This document shows, in pieces, positions 46,501 to 54,741 of a stretch of 64,000 nt of DNA. How positions within the stretch are numbered: the stretch's first letter is position 1; the number at the start of each line of letters is the position of its first letter. The position numbers and the translations under genes are program-made. Source of the DNA: an uncultured Muribaculaceae bacterium (GTDB taxonomy: Bacteria > Bacteroidota > Bacteroidia > Bacteroidales > Muribaculaceae); NCBI GenBank assembly GCA_910587925.1, contig CAJUOC010000009.1, positions 12,697 through 76,696 on the forward strand. Direction: 5' to 3'. Under the pieces are notes generated by a model. It saw only the letters and a program-made list of their open reading frames with translations. It made no database searches and was not told where the DNA came from.

Positions 46501-47561
46501 TCAAACTGGTCGGCAAATGCGCTGCGAAATGGCTCGGCCGTCCAGGTATCGAGCTTCCACTCCATGATGGTCTCGAATATGCGGCCAAGATAGTCGCGCA
46601 CCAGCAGCGGATCGGAGCGCAGGATGGCCATGAGCACGGCAAACTGCCGCTTGGGGTGGTACAGATAGCCCGACTCGCGCAGCTTGCTCATCAGCTCCTC
46701 TACAAAGGCCACCTCGCCGCCGTCTCGGAAAAGGCGCAGGGCGCGCCCGTAAGGCTCAAGGCTCTCGACCATGCCGGTGATGCGCGCTTGCAGCGAGCTG
46801 CGCACCTCGTCGGCCTGGTTGCGCAGAAAGCGTGAGTTTTCTATCAGATACAGGCCGGCGCGGCTGAGCACCTCGACGACTCCGCGCAGATATGCGTGGT
46901 GCCGTCCGGGATTCATGGCCGCCATGGCGCGGGGGAAGGCGTCGATGGCCGACTGCAGGGCCGTCAACACCCAGCGTGGATTGGAGTGGGAGTGCTCGAC
47001 GGCGGCCTCGGCCATGGCGGGATGTGTCTCAAAAGCCCGTAGCATCTGCGAGCGCATCACGCCCCCTACCCCGATTTTCTCAAGCAAGGTAGCTGCAGGT
47101 ATGAAGCTCAGACGCATATCCTCGGCCGCACACTCAAGGTTGAAAAAAGTATCTGTAATCTTGGTAAACCGGCACATGACAGTACTGCCGGGCACAAGGT
47201 CGCCCGATGCACCGTCGCGCAGATTGAAGCGCATGCCGTGCATATCCTCAAGTATATAAGGGTCGCCGGGGCGGGCCGGCCGGCTGAGCACGGTAAACTC
47301 AAACTCGCGCCCGTGCTGGGCACCCTGCCCGTAAAAGCGGGCCACATACTGCGGCATATAATGCGAGAGCACCGGGCGCCCGTCGTTGACATATTTCACG
47401 CGGCATCGCATGCGGTCGGGCAGCGGCTCCTCCTTCTGAAACTTAAGCTTGAGCAGGCGACACTCGCCCACATCGGGCACTCTAAATCTGAAAAAATCCT
47501 CATCATCGCCATATTCCTTGACGACGTCGAAGTCATAAATTTGTCCGGGAGTATATTTCAT
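43503..47561 (-). CDS. Very large protein with AlbA_2 (Schlafen-type) domain and OB-like segments
   Basis: The function of this 1352-residue protein is unknown. Two short beta-rich segments near the N-terminus (residues about 1-60 and 95-150, e.g. STVMCRFTKITDTFFNL) and several around 540-740 look like OB/S1-type modules. The middle (150-480) is helical. An AlbA_2 domain lies at about 940-1090: GQFVEFKSS, ASFINSSGGTLYIGVND and the closing YYVRRSSTSVDL. A Pro/Glu/Ala linker and a 200-residue C-terminal region follow. No signal peptide or membrane helix is seen. It is the first gene of the operon running to the T9SS cargo gene. RNA or DNA binding is inferred from the domains. Confidence 0.75.
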   Translation of the reverse strand: MKYTPGQIYDFDVVKEYGDDEDFFRFRVPDVGECRLLKLKFQKEEPLPDRMRCRVKYVNDGRPVLSHYMPQYVARFYGQGAQHGREFEFTVLSRPARPGDPYILEDMHGMRFNLRDGASGDLVPGSTVMCRFTKITDTFFNLECAAEDMRLSFIPAATLLEKIGVGGVMRSQMLRAFETHPAMAEAAVEHSHSNPRWVLTALQSAIDAFPRAMAAMNPGRHHAYLRGVVEVLSRAGLYLIENSRFLRNQADEVRSSLQARITGMVESLEPYGRALRLFRDGGEVAFVEELMSKLRESGYLYHPKRQFAVLMAILRSDPLLVRDYLGRIFETIMEWKLDTWTAEPFRSAFADQFEIYIRHASAQLESLPQADSQADRDLLEKIVTAVALQTLIGTGDSERQRRNRSLLYRCIALLRPSSADVLLDKAYLTLNGVSIPVEYKYDHIKQPLMLMTRAMVPATAEQKAMVGSSVFVSGNIAVTVGPDGVALRRTDESADSRALPAGLIPGEAAAPQVYLDNVAQLSGAKLANLEAHRRLWSDIETALTEQRAPATNAAREQVRADIDDEVLIVINPDEMTGSDDPVWSARIDDDSYLPGAGTIRRSDMVDFSLRAIDLSYNPRAARDSFIGSDGRPRHFLARVTGIGADGGYTFSMADDIDVQRHEQISFSESFHAVITQRLGHEYRCISELGYGFYLTRDADDPDYRPGTVVVMRPLDISNPSHMVGTIVCEAEAGVKVEKMTAFRTLMSNICVLPNAQAAVQDADESAEVMGETMSVDDMRELIEIFRFKALSSSTILTAYDYLLFARLLAIAAGDAERAADLRVHASLLRLHQFYATNSRIDADELATYRDTVDGNPLLEIMYRRLEIVSWLGKTEMCPQLWDTVNAPRNTLESTLARMVLAYNMLPEGALPDDSVARGLKAKIAALLGVNAERTELKSYGREGQFVEFKSSIVYPARKSKTDKVEADPARQQRVILKIIASFINSSGGTLYIGVNDATRSAAGLYEDFEYYRHRKGQIGSYYYEMKTLDNFCVFLENLVRATWGSLVAESVQIRVDDEATRDVIIVEVQPRVTPVKLDDKYYVRRSSTSVDLTPEESAEFEAERAALKQTRRTVEPEPAQAAEVPVAEAQTQHADVAAETVVAAAIPTSHWRPNVLHDYEEGYSTPAGYIYFTGDDCIQRSSQDCYVDNDPDCGLALAFTAEEAAQGCLLAVYEGPVALKVPLAEIIEKDENRPYALLRGRRPLFATVAMPGQALMSIHTDSRNNMYRRVTLLDRIDAAHLNGDVYRMLDAGASAATLACEQVASSAVSHFRQGLASDMGPRQIGYALKCATGAPRASKIIQTEIAACAPRS

Positions 47562-47587
47562 ACATAAATAAATATAAAACTATCGCA

Positions 47588-47595
47588 CAAAGATA
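47588..47595 (-). promoter_or_regulatory. Promoter -7 element for the AlbA_2 gene
   Basis: A perfect TATCTTTG on the minus strand lies 26 bases before the start. TTTG occurs upstream, but at 23 bases it is a little far. Confidence 0.5.
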
Positions 47596-47672
47596 GCTAA
47601 TATCGGCCGATGTGAATCCAAAAAAATATTAAATATGGCACCCCGGCCGATGGATTTACGCGATAAAATCCG

Positions 47673-47680
47673 TATCTTTG
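47673..47680 (+). promoter_or_regulatory. Promoter -7 element for the ECF sigma gene
   Basis: A perfect TATCTTTG lies 31 bases before the sigma factor start. No good TTTG is found at the usual distance upstream, so the -33 element is weak. Confidence 0.5.
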
Positions 47681-47711
47681 CCCACATACCCCACCAATCA
47701 CTATCCCACCG

Positions 47712-48269
47712 ATGGCCGAGATACCCGCTGAAGACCCCGCACTGATAGCCCGCCTGCGCGACCCCGCGACAGTGCGCGAGGCTTTTTCCGAGGTCATAGC
47801 CGTGTATTCCGAGCCGCTGTACCGCCAGATACGCCGCATGGTGCAGTCTCACGCCGATGCCGACGATCTGCTTCAGAATACATTCATGAAAGCCTGGCAG
47901 TCGATAGAGCACTTCCGCGGCGACGCCCGGCTGTCGACCTGGCTGTACAAGATTGCCGTCAACGAGGCCATCACCCATCTTGCCCGCGAACGCAAGCGCC
48001 GCGGCCTCTCGCTCGACGACGAGCAGTCGGCCCTCGCCGCCGCCATCGAGGCCGACACCCATATCGACGGCGACAAGCTCGCCCTGGACTTGCGTCGGGC
48101 CATCGCATCGCTGCCCGAGAAGCAGCGGCTCGTCTTCAACATGAAGTATTACGACGACATGAAGTACGACGACATGTCGACCATCCTCGGCACCAGCGTC
48201 GGCGCCCTGAAAGCATCGTATCACCTCGCCGTGAAAAAAATCGAGCAATTTTTCCACAACCTCGATTAA
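47712..48269 (+). CDS. ECF-type RNA polymerase sigma factor
   Basis: The 185-residue sigma-70 family protein has region 2 (DADDLLQNTFMKAWQ and FRGDARLSTWLYKIAVNEA) and region 4 (LPEKQRLVFNMKYYDDMKYDDMSTILGTSVGALKASYHLAVKKI), joined by a variable linker. It directs transcription to a special gene set, likely envelope stress given the two downstream genes. Start at the first ATG after the promoter element. Confidence 0.93.
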   Translation: MAEIPAEDPALIARLRDPATVREAFSEVIAVYSEPLYRQIRRMVQSHADADDLLQNTFMKAWQSIEHFRGDARLSTWLYKIAVNEAITHLARERKRRGLSLDDEQSALAAAIEADTHIDGDKLALDLRRAIASLPEKQRLVFNMKYYDDMKYDDMSTILGTSVGALKASYHLAVKKIEQFFHNLD

Positions 48270-48319
48270 ACTTTCATACACCCGCCGAGTCATAATAAGT
48301 GAATCACGGATATACCCGC

Positions 48320-48745
48320 ATGGACAACCAACCAGATATACTCACCCGAGCAGCGCGACGCGACGGCATGACAGTGCCCGAGGGCTACTTTGCCGACTTC
48401 GCCCGCCACATGGAGGCAGCTCTGCCCGAGCGCCCCGAGCTGCAGCAGCCGCAGATATCGATGCCGCGCACGATGTGGCAGCGGGTGCGGCCATATGTGT
48501 ATATGGCGGCAATGTTTGCCGGCGTATGGTGCATGCTCAAGATGTTTACCATCCTCACCGGCGCCGGTCCCCAGCCCCTCGATACCAACACCATCATGGC
48601 CGAGGCGATGGGCAACGACGCTTTTGTAAACGAATACGTAATCGATGACCTCAGCCAGTGGGACATCTACGACGAGATGATGGACGAGGGTTTCAACCCC
48701 TGCGTGCTCACCGACTCGATGCTCATCGACACCATCACAGACTGA
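48320..48745 (+). CDS. Small single-helix membrane protein, possible anti-sigma factor
   Basis: This 141-residue protein has one hydrophobic helix (about 67-84, VYMAAMFAGVWCMLKMF). The cytosolic N-terminal half contains the VPEGYFADFARHM motif common in proteins following Bacteroidetes sigma genes. The C-terminal half is acidic. Position directly after the sigma factor suggests it holds the sigma at the membrane. There is no recognised zinc-type anti-sigma motif. The ATG at 48320 is preferred to the GTG at 48299. Confidence 0.6.
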   Translation: MDNQPDILTRAARRDGMTVPEGYFADFARHMEAALPERPELQQPQISMPRTMWQRVRPYVYMAAMFAGVWCMLKMFTILTGAGPQPLDTNTIMAEAMGNDAFVNEYVIDDLSQWDIYDEMMDEGFNPCVLTDSMLIDTITD

Positions 48746-48757
48746 TTTATCCACCCC

Positions 48758-49231
48758 ATGGCCTCAATCAGAATATCAATCCTCGCTGCAATGGTCGCCA
48801 CCATCCTCCCGGCCATCGCCCAGCAGCCAGGATTCACGCCCGCCGACCGCCAGCGCTGGCTCGGCGAGATGCGCACCCTCAAGCACGATTTCATCGCCCG
48901 CGAGCTCGAGCTCGACCAGGATCAGAAAGACCGCTTCTTTGAGCTGTACGACAGCATGGAAGACGATATCGCAAGCCTCAATACCGAGACCCGCGAGGCC
49001 GAGACCCGCGTAGCCTCAGACAGCGAGGCCACCGACCTGATGATTCAGAATACGGCCCGCACCGTATTTGAGCAGAAGCGTGCCGAGGGCCAGATTGAGA
49101 TGACCTATTTCGACCAATTCAGTCAGATATTGACACCACGACAATTGTTGCAGCTCAAAAACGCCGAACGAAAGTTCACACAGCAACTCGTCAACCGCCG
49201 CCGCGCACTGCGGCGCAGCGACAATCGATAA
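48758..49231 (+). CDS. Spy/CpxP-like periplasmic protein
   Basis: The 157-residue protein has a signal peptide (MASIRISILAAMVATILPAIAQ). A helical body with ELELDQDQKDRFFELYDSMEDD and LTPRQLLQLKNAERKF follows, like the LTxxQ-type motifs of Spy/CpxP envelope-stress chaperones or sensors. It closes a three-gene unit (sigma, membrane protein, periplasmic protein), which suggests feedback sensing of envelope damage; this is inference. Confidence 0.65.
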   Translation: MASIRISILAAMVATILPAIAQQPGFTPADRQRWLGEMRTLKHDFIARELELDQDQKDRFFELYDSMEDDIASLNTETREAETRVASDSEATDLMIQNTARTVFEQKRAEGQIEMTYFDQFSQILTPRQLLQLKNAERKFTQQLVNRRRALRRSDNR

Positions 49232-49248
49232 AGCGCCCCGTCTTTTCG

Positions 49249-49286
49249 CTTACGGGCCGACCCCGCCGGGTCGGCCCGTAAGTTTT
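49249..49286 (+). terminator. Terminator after the sigma-factor unit
   Basis: A perfect 15-base stem (49249-49263 with 49268-49282) with a 4-base loop is followed by TTTT. Confidence 0.9.
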
Positions 49287-49304
49287 CAAAACCATCGTTC
49301 AACC

Positions 49305-50006
49305 ATGAATATCAGACACATCTTCACAGCCATCGCCATCTGCGCAGTCACCGCATCTTATGCCCAGGACGCCCTGCAGTGGACACAGCTCTCGCGCTAT
49401 GCCGCCGCCAACGACAGCCTCGCCGCAGCGGCCACTCGCCCCGCAGTAGTGCTCATGGGCAACAGCATCACCGACATGTGGCCCGAGCGCGCCCCGCATC
49501 TCTTCAAGTCTCACCCCGGTATCGTCGGCCGCGGCATCTCGGGACAGACCACCTCGCAGATGCTGCTGCGGTTTCAGGCCGACGTGGTGGCTCTGCACCC
49601 GCGCGCCGTGGTAATCAACGGAGGCATCAACGACATCGCCCTCAATTCAGGCACATACAGCGAAGACCTCACCGTCGGCAACATCCGCTCCATGGCCGCC
49701 ATCGCCCGCGCATCGGGCATCGAGCCGATACTCACGTCGGTACTCCCGGCAGAGGGATTCAGCTGGCGCAAAGACCTCACCGGCGCCATGGACTCGATAC
49801 GCAGCCTCAACGAGCGCATACGCGCCCTCGCCGCCGAGATCGACGCCCCGTATGTCGACTACTTCAGCGAGATGGTCGACGAAGCAGGCGCCGCCATGCA
49901 CCCCGACTACTCCGACGAGCGCCCCGCCGTGCATCCCAACGCCCGCGGCTACCAAGTGATGGAGAGCAAGCTGCTGCCCAGCATATCCCACCTGCTCACC
50001 GACTGA
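49305..50006 (+). CDS. Secreted SGNH/GDSL-family hydrolase
   Basis: This 233-residue protein has a signal peptide (about residues 1-20, ending SYAQ). It shows the SGNH blocks: MGNSITD with the nucleophile Ser (the usual GDS reads GNS), GRGISGQTT, GGINDIA with the Asn, and AVHPNARGY with the catalytic His. Such enzymes are often acetylesterases or lipases that act on sugars outside the cytoplasm. The substrate is unknown. Confidence 0.88.
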   Translation: MNIRHIFTAIAICAVTASYAQDALQWTQLSRYAAANDSLAAAATRPAVVLMGNSITDMWPERAPHLFKSHPGIVGRGISGQTTSQMLLRFQADVVALHPRAVVINGGINDIALNSGTYSEDLTVGNIRSMAAIARASGIEPILTSVLPAEGFSWRKDLTGAMDSIRSLNERIRALAAEIDAPYVDYFSEMVDEAGAAMHPDYSDERPAVHPNARGYQVMESKLLPSISHLLTD

Positions 50007-50084
50007 CCGACGCCCGGAGCATACCCTCCCGCAACGAAAACCTTGAGGCCGACGGATTTGTTACAAGGAAGCAAACAGACCGAT

Positions 50085-52577
50085 ATGGATACTCACGCTC
50101 CTGATAAAATACTTGTACGCGGCGCCCGCGTGCACAATCTCAAGGATATCGATGTGGATATACCGCTGGGGCGCATCGTGGGCATAGCCGGAGTGTCGGG
50201 CTCGGGCAAGTCGTCGCTCGCCTTGGGTGTGCTCTACGCCGAGGGTTCGCGCCGATATCTTGAGGCCCTGTCGACCTACACCCGTCGCCGCATGACCCAG
50301 GCTCCGCAGGCACGGGTCGACGAGGTGCTTTACGTGCCTGCCGCCATCGCCCTGCACCAGCGGCCCGGCGTGCCGGGCATCCGCAGCACATTCGGCACCG
50401 GCACTGAGCTGCTTGCCAGCCTGCGGCTGATGTTCTCCCGCCTGGCATCGCACCGCTGCCCTGCTTGTGGCCACTATCACGCGCCGAGCCTCGATGTGGC
50501 GGCCGAGCGCGAGCTGGTATGCGAGGCTTGCGGCAACCATTTCTACGGGCCGGCGGCAGAGGATTTATCGTTCAACAGCACGGGCGCCTGCAAGCGATGC
50601 GGCGGCACCGGCGTGGTGATGGCCGTCGACCGCTCCACGCTCGTGCCCGACCCGTCGAAGACTATCGACGAGGGCGCCGTAGCGCCGTGGAACTCCCTGA
50701 TGTGGTCGCTGATGACCGATGTATGCCGCGAGATGGGCGTGCGCACCGACGTGCCGTTTGAGCAGCTTACCGACCGCGAGAAAGACATCGTATACAATGG
50801 CCCGGCCGAGAAAAAGCACATCCTCTACCGCCCGAAAAATTCCGACCAGGCCACCGAGCTCGACTTTACATACTACAACGCCGTGTATACCGTCGAGAAC
50901 GCCCTCGCCAAGGTCACCGACGAGAAGGGCATGAAGCGCGTGGAGCGATTTCTGCGCAGCGAAGTGTGTCCCGACTGCCACGGCACGCGTCTGAGCGAGG
51001 CAGCCCGCGCCCCGCGTATCGACGGTATCGGACTCGACGCCGCCTGCGCCATGACTCTCGACGCTTGCATCGACTGGGTGCGCCGTGTGCCGTCGACTCT
51101 GCCTGAGGATATGCGGCCGATGGCGGCGAGCATATGCGAGTCGTTTCTGTCGACCTCGCGGCGGCTGGTCGACCTGGGGCTGGGCTATCTCACGCTCGAC
51201 CGCGCGGCATCGACCTTGTCGACCGGCGAGCGCCAGCGTATGCAGCTCGCCCGGGCTGTGCGCAACCGCACCACCGGTGTGCTTTACGTGCTCGACGAGC
51301 CGTCGATCGGGCTGCATCCGGCCAACATCGCCGGCCTCACCGGCGTGATGGACGACCTTGTGGCCGACGGCAACTCGGTGGCACTGGTCGACCACGACAC
51401 GCAGATACTCTCCCACGCCGACTATATCGTGGAGATGGGCCCCGGCGCCGGTGCCGACGGCGGCCGGGTGATAGCGCAAGGCTCCGTGGCGGCCATCGAG
51501 GCCGACGGCCGCTCGCTTATCGGCCCGTTTCTGGCCGGCAAAGAAGACCGGCGGGTGCTGCGCGAGGTGGCCGGGGAGGAGATGTTTGCCCGGGGGAGCA
51601 TCTCCCTGTCGACATCGGCCATCCACACCGTGCATCCGCTCGACGTGGCCATCCCCAAGGGCCGACTCACGGTAGTGACCGGTGTATCCGGCTCAGGCAA
51701 GACCACGCTCATACTTGAGAGCCTGGTACCGGCGCTGCAAGCCTCCATCGACGGCCGGCCGCTGCCGCCGCATGTCAAGTCGGTGTCGGCGCCGGGAGTG
51801 GAGCACGTCAAGCTCATCGACTCCACACCCATCGGCGCCAATGTGCGCTCGACCGTGGCCACCTACGCCGGCGTGCACGACGAGTTGCGCAAAATCATGG
51901 CCCGCACGCCCGATGCCAAAGCCCGCGGATACCGCGCCGGCGACTTCTCATACAACACCGGCCGGCTGCGGTGCCCCGTATGCGAGGGTACCGGCTCGGT
52001 GAGCCTCGACGTGCAGTTTCTGCCCGACGTCGACATCCCCTGCCCCGAGTGCCGCGGCTCGCGCTACTCCCGCGAGGCGTGGCTGGTGCGCTGCCGCTGT
52101 GAGGACGGCTCGACATTCTCGCTGCCCGAGGTGATGGAGAGCGACATCACACGCGCCATAGACATGTGTGCCGACTTCAGCACCGTGGCCCGGCGACTCT
52201 CCACCCTCGACACTCTCGGCCTGGGATACCTTACCCTGGGCGAGGCCACCCCGGGCCTCTCGGGCGGCGAGGCGCAGCGCCTCAAGCTGGCATCGGAGAT
52301 GGGGCGCGGGCAGAGCGACTCGGTATTTGTATTTGACGAGCCCACCATAGGGCTTCACCCGAGGGACGTGCGCAAGCTGCTCGAGGTATTCGGGCGGCTC
52401 ATCGAGGCCGGCGCCACCGTCATCGTCATCGAGCACGACCTCGACGTGATACGCAACGCCGACTACATCATCGACCTCGGCCCCGGCGGCGGCGCAGCAG
52501 GCGGCCGCATCGTGGCCACCGGCACCCCCGCAGAGGTGCGCCGCAACGGCGCCGGCATCACCGCGCGCTACATATGA
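50085..52577 (+). CDS. UvrA paralogue (UvrA2-like ABC ATPase)
   Basis: The 830-residue protein has two ABC ATPase halves. Walker A motifs are GVSGSGKSS and GVSGSGKTT; signature motifs are LSTGERQRMQLA and LSGGEAQRLKLA. It has the DEPSIGLHP and DEPTIGLHP Walker B blocks and several CxxC zinc modules (CPACG, CEACG, CPDC, CPVC, CPEC). It is about 110 residues shorter than housekeeping UvrA, mainly in the region where UvrA binds UvrB, as in UvrA2/DrrC-type proteins tied to DNA damage or drug tolerance. No uvrB or uvrC is in the window. Confidence 0.8.
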   Translation: MDTHAPDKILVRGARVHNLKDIDVDIPLGRIVGIAGVSGSGKSSLALGVLYAEGSRRYLEALSTYTRRRMTQAPQARVDEVLYVPAAIALHQRPGVPGIRSTFGTGTELLASLRLMFSRLASHRCPACGHYHAPSLDVAAERELVCEACGNHFYGPAAEDLSFNSTGACKRCGGTGVVMAVDRSTLVPDPSKTIDEGAVAPWNSLMWSLMTDVCREMGVRTDVPFEQLTDREKDIVYNGPAEKKHILYRPKNSDQATELDFTYYNAVYTVENALAKVTDEKGMKRVERFLRSEVCPDCHGTRLSEAARAPRIDGIGLDAACAMTLDACIDWVRRVPSTLPEDMRPMAASICESFLSTSRRLVDLGLGYLTLDRAASTLSTGERQRMQLARAVRNRTTGVLYVLDEPSIGLHPANIAGLTGVMDDLVADGNSVALVDHDTQILSHADYIVEMGPGAGADGGRVIAQGSVAAIEADGRSLIGPFLAGKEDRRVLREVAGEEMFARGSISLSTSAIHTVHPLDVAIPKGRLTVVTGVSGSGKTTLILESLVPALQASIDGRPLPPHVKSVSAPGVEHVKLIDSTPIGANVRSTVATYAGVHDELRKIMARTPDAKARGYRAGDFSYNTGRLRCPVCEGTGSVSLDVQFLPDVDIPCPECRGSRYSREAWLVRCRCEDGSTFSLPEVMESDITRAIDMCADFSTVARRLSTLDTLGLGYLTLGEATPGLSGGEAQRLKLASEMGRGQSDSVFVFDEPTIGLHPRDVRKLLEVFGRLIEAGATVIVIEHDLDVIRNADYIIDLGPGGGAAGGRIVATGTPAEVRRNGAGITARYI

Positions 52578-52599
52578 CAGCCCGGGGCTTGAAATAGGA

Positions 52600-52631
52600 T
52601 TTGCGCGTTTGGTGGTTTTGGCGTATCTTTG
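52600..52631 (+). promoter_or_regulatory. Promoter for DUF4290-rimM
   Basis: TTTG at 52600-52603, 20 bases, then a perfect TATCTTTG at 52624-52631, 22 bases before the DUF4290 start. Confidence 0.85.
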
Positions 52632-52653
52632 CATGATAAAACACCGACCGACA

Positions 52654-53241
52654 ATGCTTACATACAAAAACCGTCTGCGGGCGCTCGTGCTGCCCGAGTA
52701 CGGCCGAAACATACAAAACATGGTGGACCACTGCCTCACCATCGACGACCGCGACGAGCGCACCCGCTGCGCCCGCTCCATCGTCGACGCCATGAGCATA
52801 CTGCTGCCCCCGGGCGGCACCGACCATGCCGCATACCGCCGCAAGCTCTGGGACCAGCTCGCCATAATGAGCGGATTTGAGCTCGACGTCGACCTGCCCT
52901 TTGAGCTGCTTGCCCGCGAGACTCTCGCCGGGGCGCCGGCACCCGTGAGCCACGGCACCCACCGCATCACCCGCCGCCGCTACGGCGCCCTCATCGAGCA
53001 GGCTGTGGCCATAGCCGCCGAGATGCCTGAGGGTGAGGAGCGCACTGTGCTGTCAATCAGACTGGCCGACCACATGAAGAAGACTCTCATGGCCACACAG
53101 CCCGAGGGAGTCGACGACATACGCGTGTTCAGCGACCTGTACGACATATCGGAGGGACGCATCCACCTCGACCCGGCCGACGTGCGGCTCCACGACTTCC
53201 GCATCATAGCACCACCCACCCGCAAGAAGCGCAAGAAGTGA
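52654..53241 (+). CDS. DUF4290 family protein
   Basis: The 195-residue cytoplasmic protein belongs to a Bacteroidetes-only family of unknown function. It is recognised by LPEYGRNIQNMVDHCL near the start, DHAAYRRKLWDQLAIMS, and a C-terminal lysine-rich tail. The start at 52654 is used because the promoter lies inside the longer frame. The stop overlaps the rimM GTG start (GTGA), which hints at a role in ribosome biology; that is inference. Confidence 0.85.
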   Translation: MLTYKNRLRALVLPEYGRNIQNMVDHCLTIDDRDERTRCARSIVDAMSILLPPGGTDHAAYRRKLWDQLAIMSGFELDVDLPFELLARETLAGAPAPVSHGTHRITRRRYGALIEQAVAIAAEMPEGEERTVLSIRLADHMKKTLMATQPEGVDDIRVFSDLYDISEGRIHLDPADVRLHDFRIIAPPTRKKRKK

Positions 53242-53780
53242 TAGCATCTACCGACATAATAGCGATAGGCGACCTGCACAAGCCCCACGGAGTAAAAGGC
53301 GAGATGTCGGCCACCCTCGACGCGGCCGACGGCATCGAGCCGGCCGAGCTGCGCTGCGTGGTGCTCATGGTCGACGGCATCCCGGTGCCCTTCTTCATCG
53401 AGAGCGCACGCCGCCGCGGCACAGCAGCCTGGCTCATCAAGTTGCAGGGTGTCGACGACGATGGCGAGGCAGCCACCCTGGCCAACCACGAGATATACGC
53501 CCTGCGCGACGACCTCCCGCCCGAGCTCACCGACGATACCGACGGCATGTATCTGAGCGACCTGGTGGGCTTTGCAGTGCTCGACGCCGACGGCGACCAA
53601 GCCGTAGGCACCATCGACGACATCGACGACTCCACCGCCAATACCCTGCTGATAATACGCCGACCCGACGGCAGCCGCGCCCTGCTCCCCTACTCCGACG
53701 AGCTGCTGCGCGGATTTGACCCCGAGGCCCGCACCCTCACACTGGCCGTGCCTGCCGGCGTACTCGACATAAATTCCTGA
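53238..53780 (+). CDS. rimM: 16S rRNA processing protein RimM
   Basis: This 180-residue ribosome maturation factor of the 30S subunit has IAIGDLHKPHGVKGEMSA at the N-terminus (the usual IGxIxxxHGxKGE). The C-terminal PRC-barrel half includes YLSDLVGFAVL and LLPYSDELL. It starts with GTG, overlapping the DUF4290 stop; the next ATG is too far in. Confidence 0.9.
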   Translation: MIASTDIIAIGDLHKPHGVKGEMSATLDAADGIEPAELRCVVLMVDGIPVPFFIESARRRGTAAWLIKLQGVDDDGEAATLANHEIYALRDDLPPELTDDTDGMYLSDLVGFAVLDADGDQAVGTIDDIDDSTANTLLIIRRPDGSRALLPYSDELLRGFDPEARTLTLAVPAGVLDINS

Positions 53781-53809
53781 CCACATCCCACACCACCCAT
53801 ATCTGCCAC

Positions 53810-54115
53810 ATGGATTTCGACGAAAACGACGCGGTCAAATACATCCGCACCCACATAGCCCCCGAGGTATCGGAGCTGTATGACGATAATGAGCTGCTCA
53901 ACCTCATCGACATCATCTTTGACTACTACGAAGCCAACGGTCTGCTCGACATCGATGCCGACGACGACTCCGACGAGGAAGATGTGGCCGTCGACGACGT
54001 GGCCGACTATGCCCGCCGCATGCTCGCGCGCGACAAAGGCGCACGGCTCAGCCCGGCACATGTGGTGCCCATGATTGAAGCATACTTTGAATATGAATCC
54101 TCTCTCGACTGCTAA
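53810..54115 (+). CDS. Small acidic protein of unknown function
   Basis: The 101-residue protein is very rich in Asp and Glu, with a run DIDADDDSDEEDVAVDD at about 46-62. A helical N-terminal part and a C-terminal helix flank it. No signal peptide. I do not recognise the family. It lies 29 bases after rimM and overlaps the OmpA-like gene by 23 bases, so it is real by context. Confidence 0.7.
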   Translation: MDFDENDAVKYIRTHIAPEVSELYDDNELLNLIDIIFDYYEANGLLDIDADDDSDEEDVAVDDVADYARRMLARDKGARLSPAHVVPMIEAYFEYESSLDC

Positions 54116-54722
54116 ATACATCACCGCCGCGCTGCTCCTGTCGGCTGCTGCGTCGCTCGCCGCCGCCGAGCCGGCCGCCGAGCCCGACGTGCTCGACATG
54201 AGCATCGAGGAAAACCTCGCCTCTCCGGCCGTGCCTCAGAAGGCCCGTGCCCACATCCGCGCCGACATCGACCGCCTGCGCCGGCATATGCTCGCCGGAG
54301 GCTACGCCGCATCGTCGACCCGCGAGGGCGAGGTGCTCGAGATTGTCATCCCGGCCCAGAGCCTCTTCGCGGCAAACGATACTGTACTCAAGCCCTCGGC
54401 CGACAAGCTCCTCGAGCCGCTGGGCGAGCTTGCCCGCAAGCCCCGCCGGTACAAGCTGGTGATAGCGGTGCACTCCGATGATACCGGCGACGCCGACTAC
54501 TCCGACCGCCTCACCGCCGCCCGCGCCAACGCCATCGACGACCGCCTCTGGCGCATGGCCGACGGGCTCGACACCAATACGGTGCCTTATGGCCTGGGCC
54601 GCGACGAGCCTCTGCAGTCCAATGCCTCGCGCACCGGCCGCGAGGCAAACCGCCGGGTGGAAATATACGTCGTGCCCGACCGCGGGATGCTCGAAGCCGC
54701 CGGTGTAAAACTCAAGAAATAA
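54093..54722 (+). CDS. OmpA-like envelope protein
   Basis: This 209-residue protein has a signal peptide (about residues 1-24). Its C-terminal domain fits OmpA/Pal peptidoglycan binding: [22 protein letters not shown], then [26 protein letters not shown] and [11 protein letters not shown]. Some key positions of the family (TD in the middle motif) are changed. It probably links the outer membrane to the cell wall. The ATG at 54093 is preferred to the TTG at 54075. Confidence 0.75.
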   Translation: MNPLSTAKYITAALLLSAAASLAAAEPAAEPDVLDMSIEENLASPAVPQKARAHIRADIDRLRRHMLAGGYAASSTREGEVLEIVIPAQSLFAANDTVLKPSADKLLEPLGELARKPRRYKLVIAVHSDDTGDADYSDRLTAARANAIDDRLWRMADGLDTNTVPYGLGRDEPLQSNASRTGREANRRVEIYVVPDRGMLEAAGVKLKK

Positions 54723-54741
54723 ACCAAACAACATATCTGCA

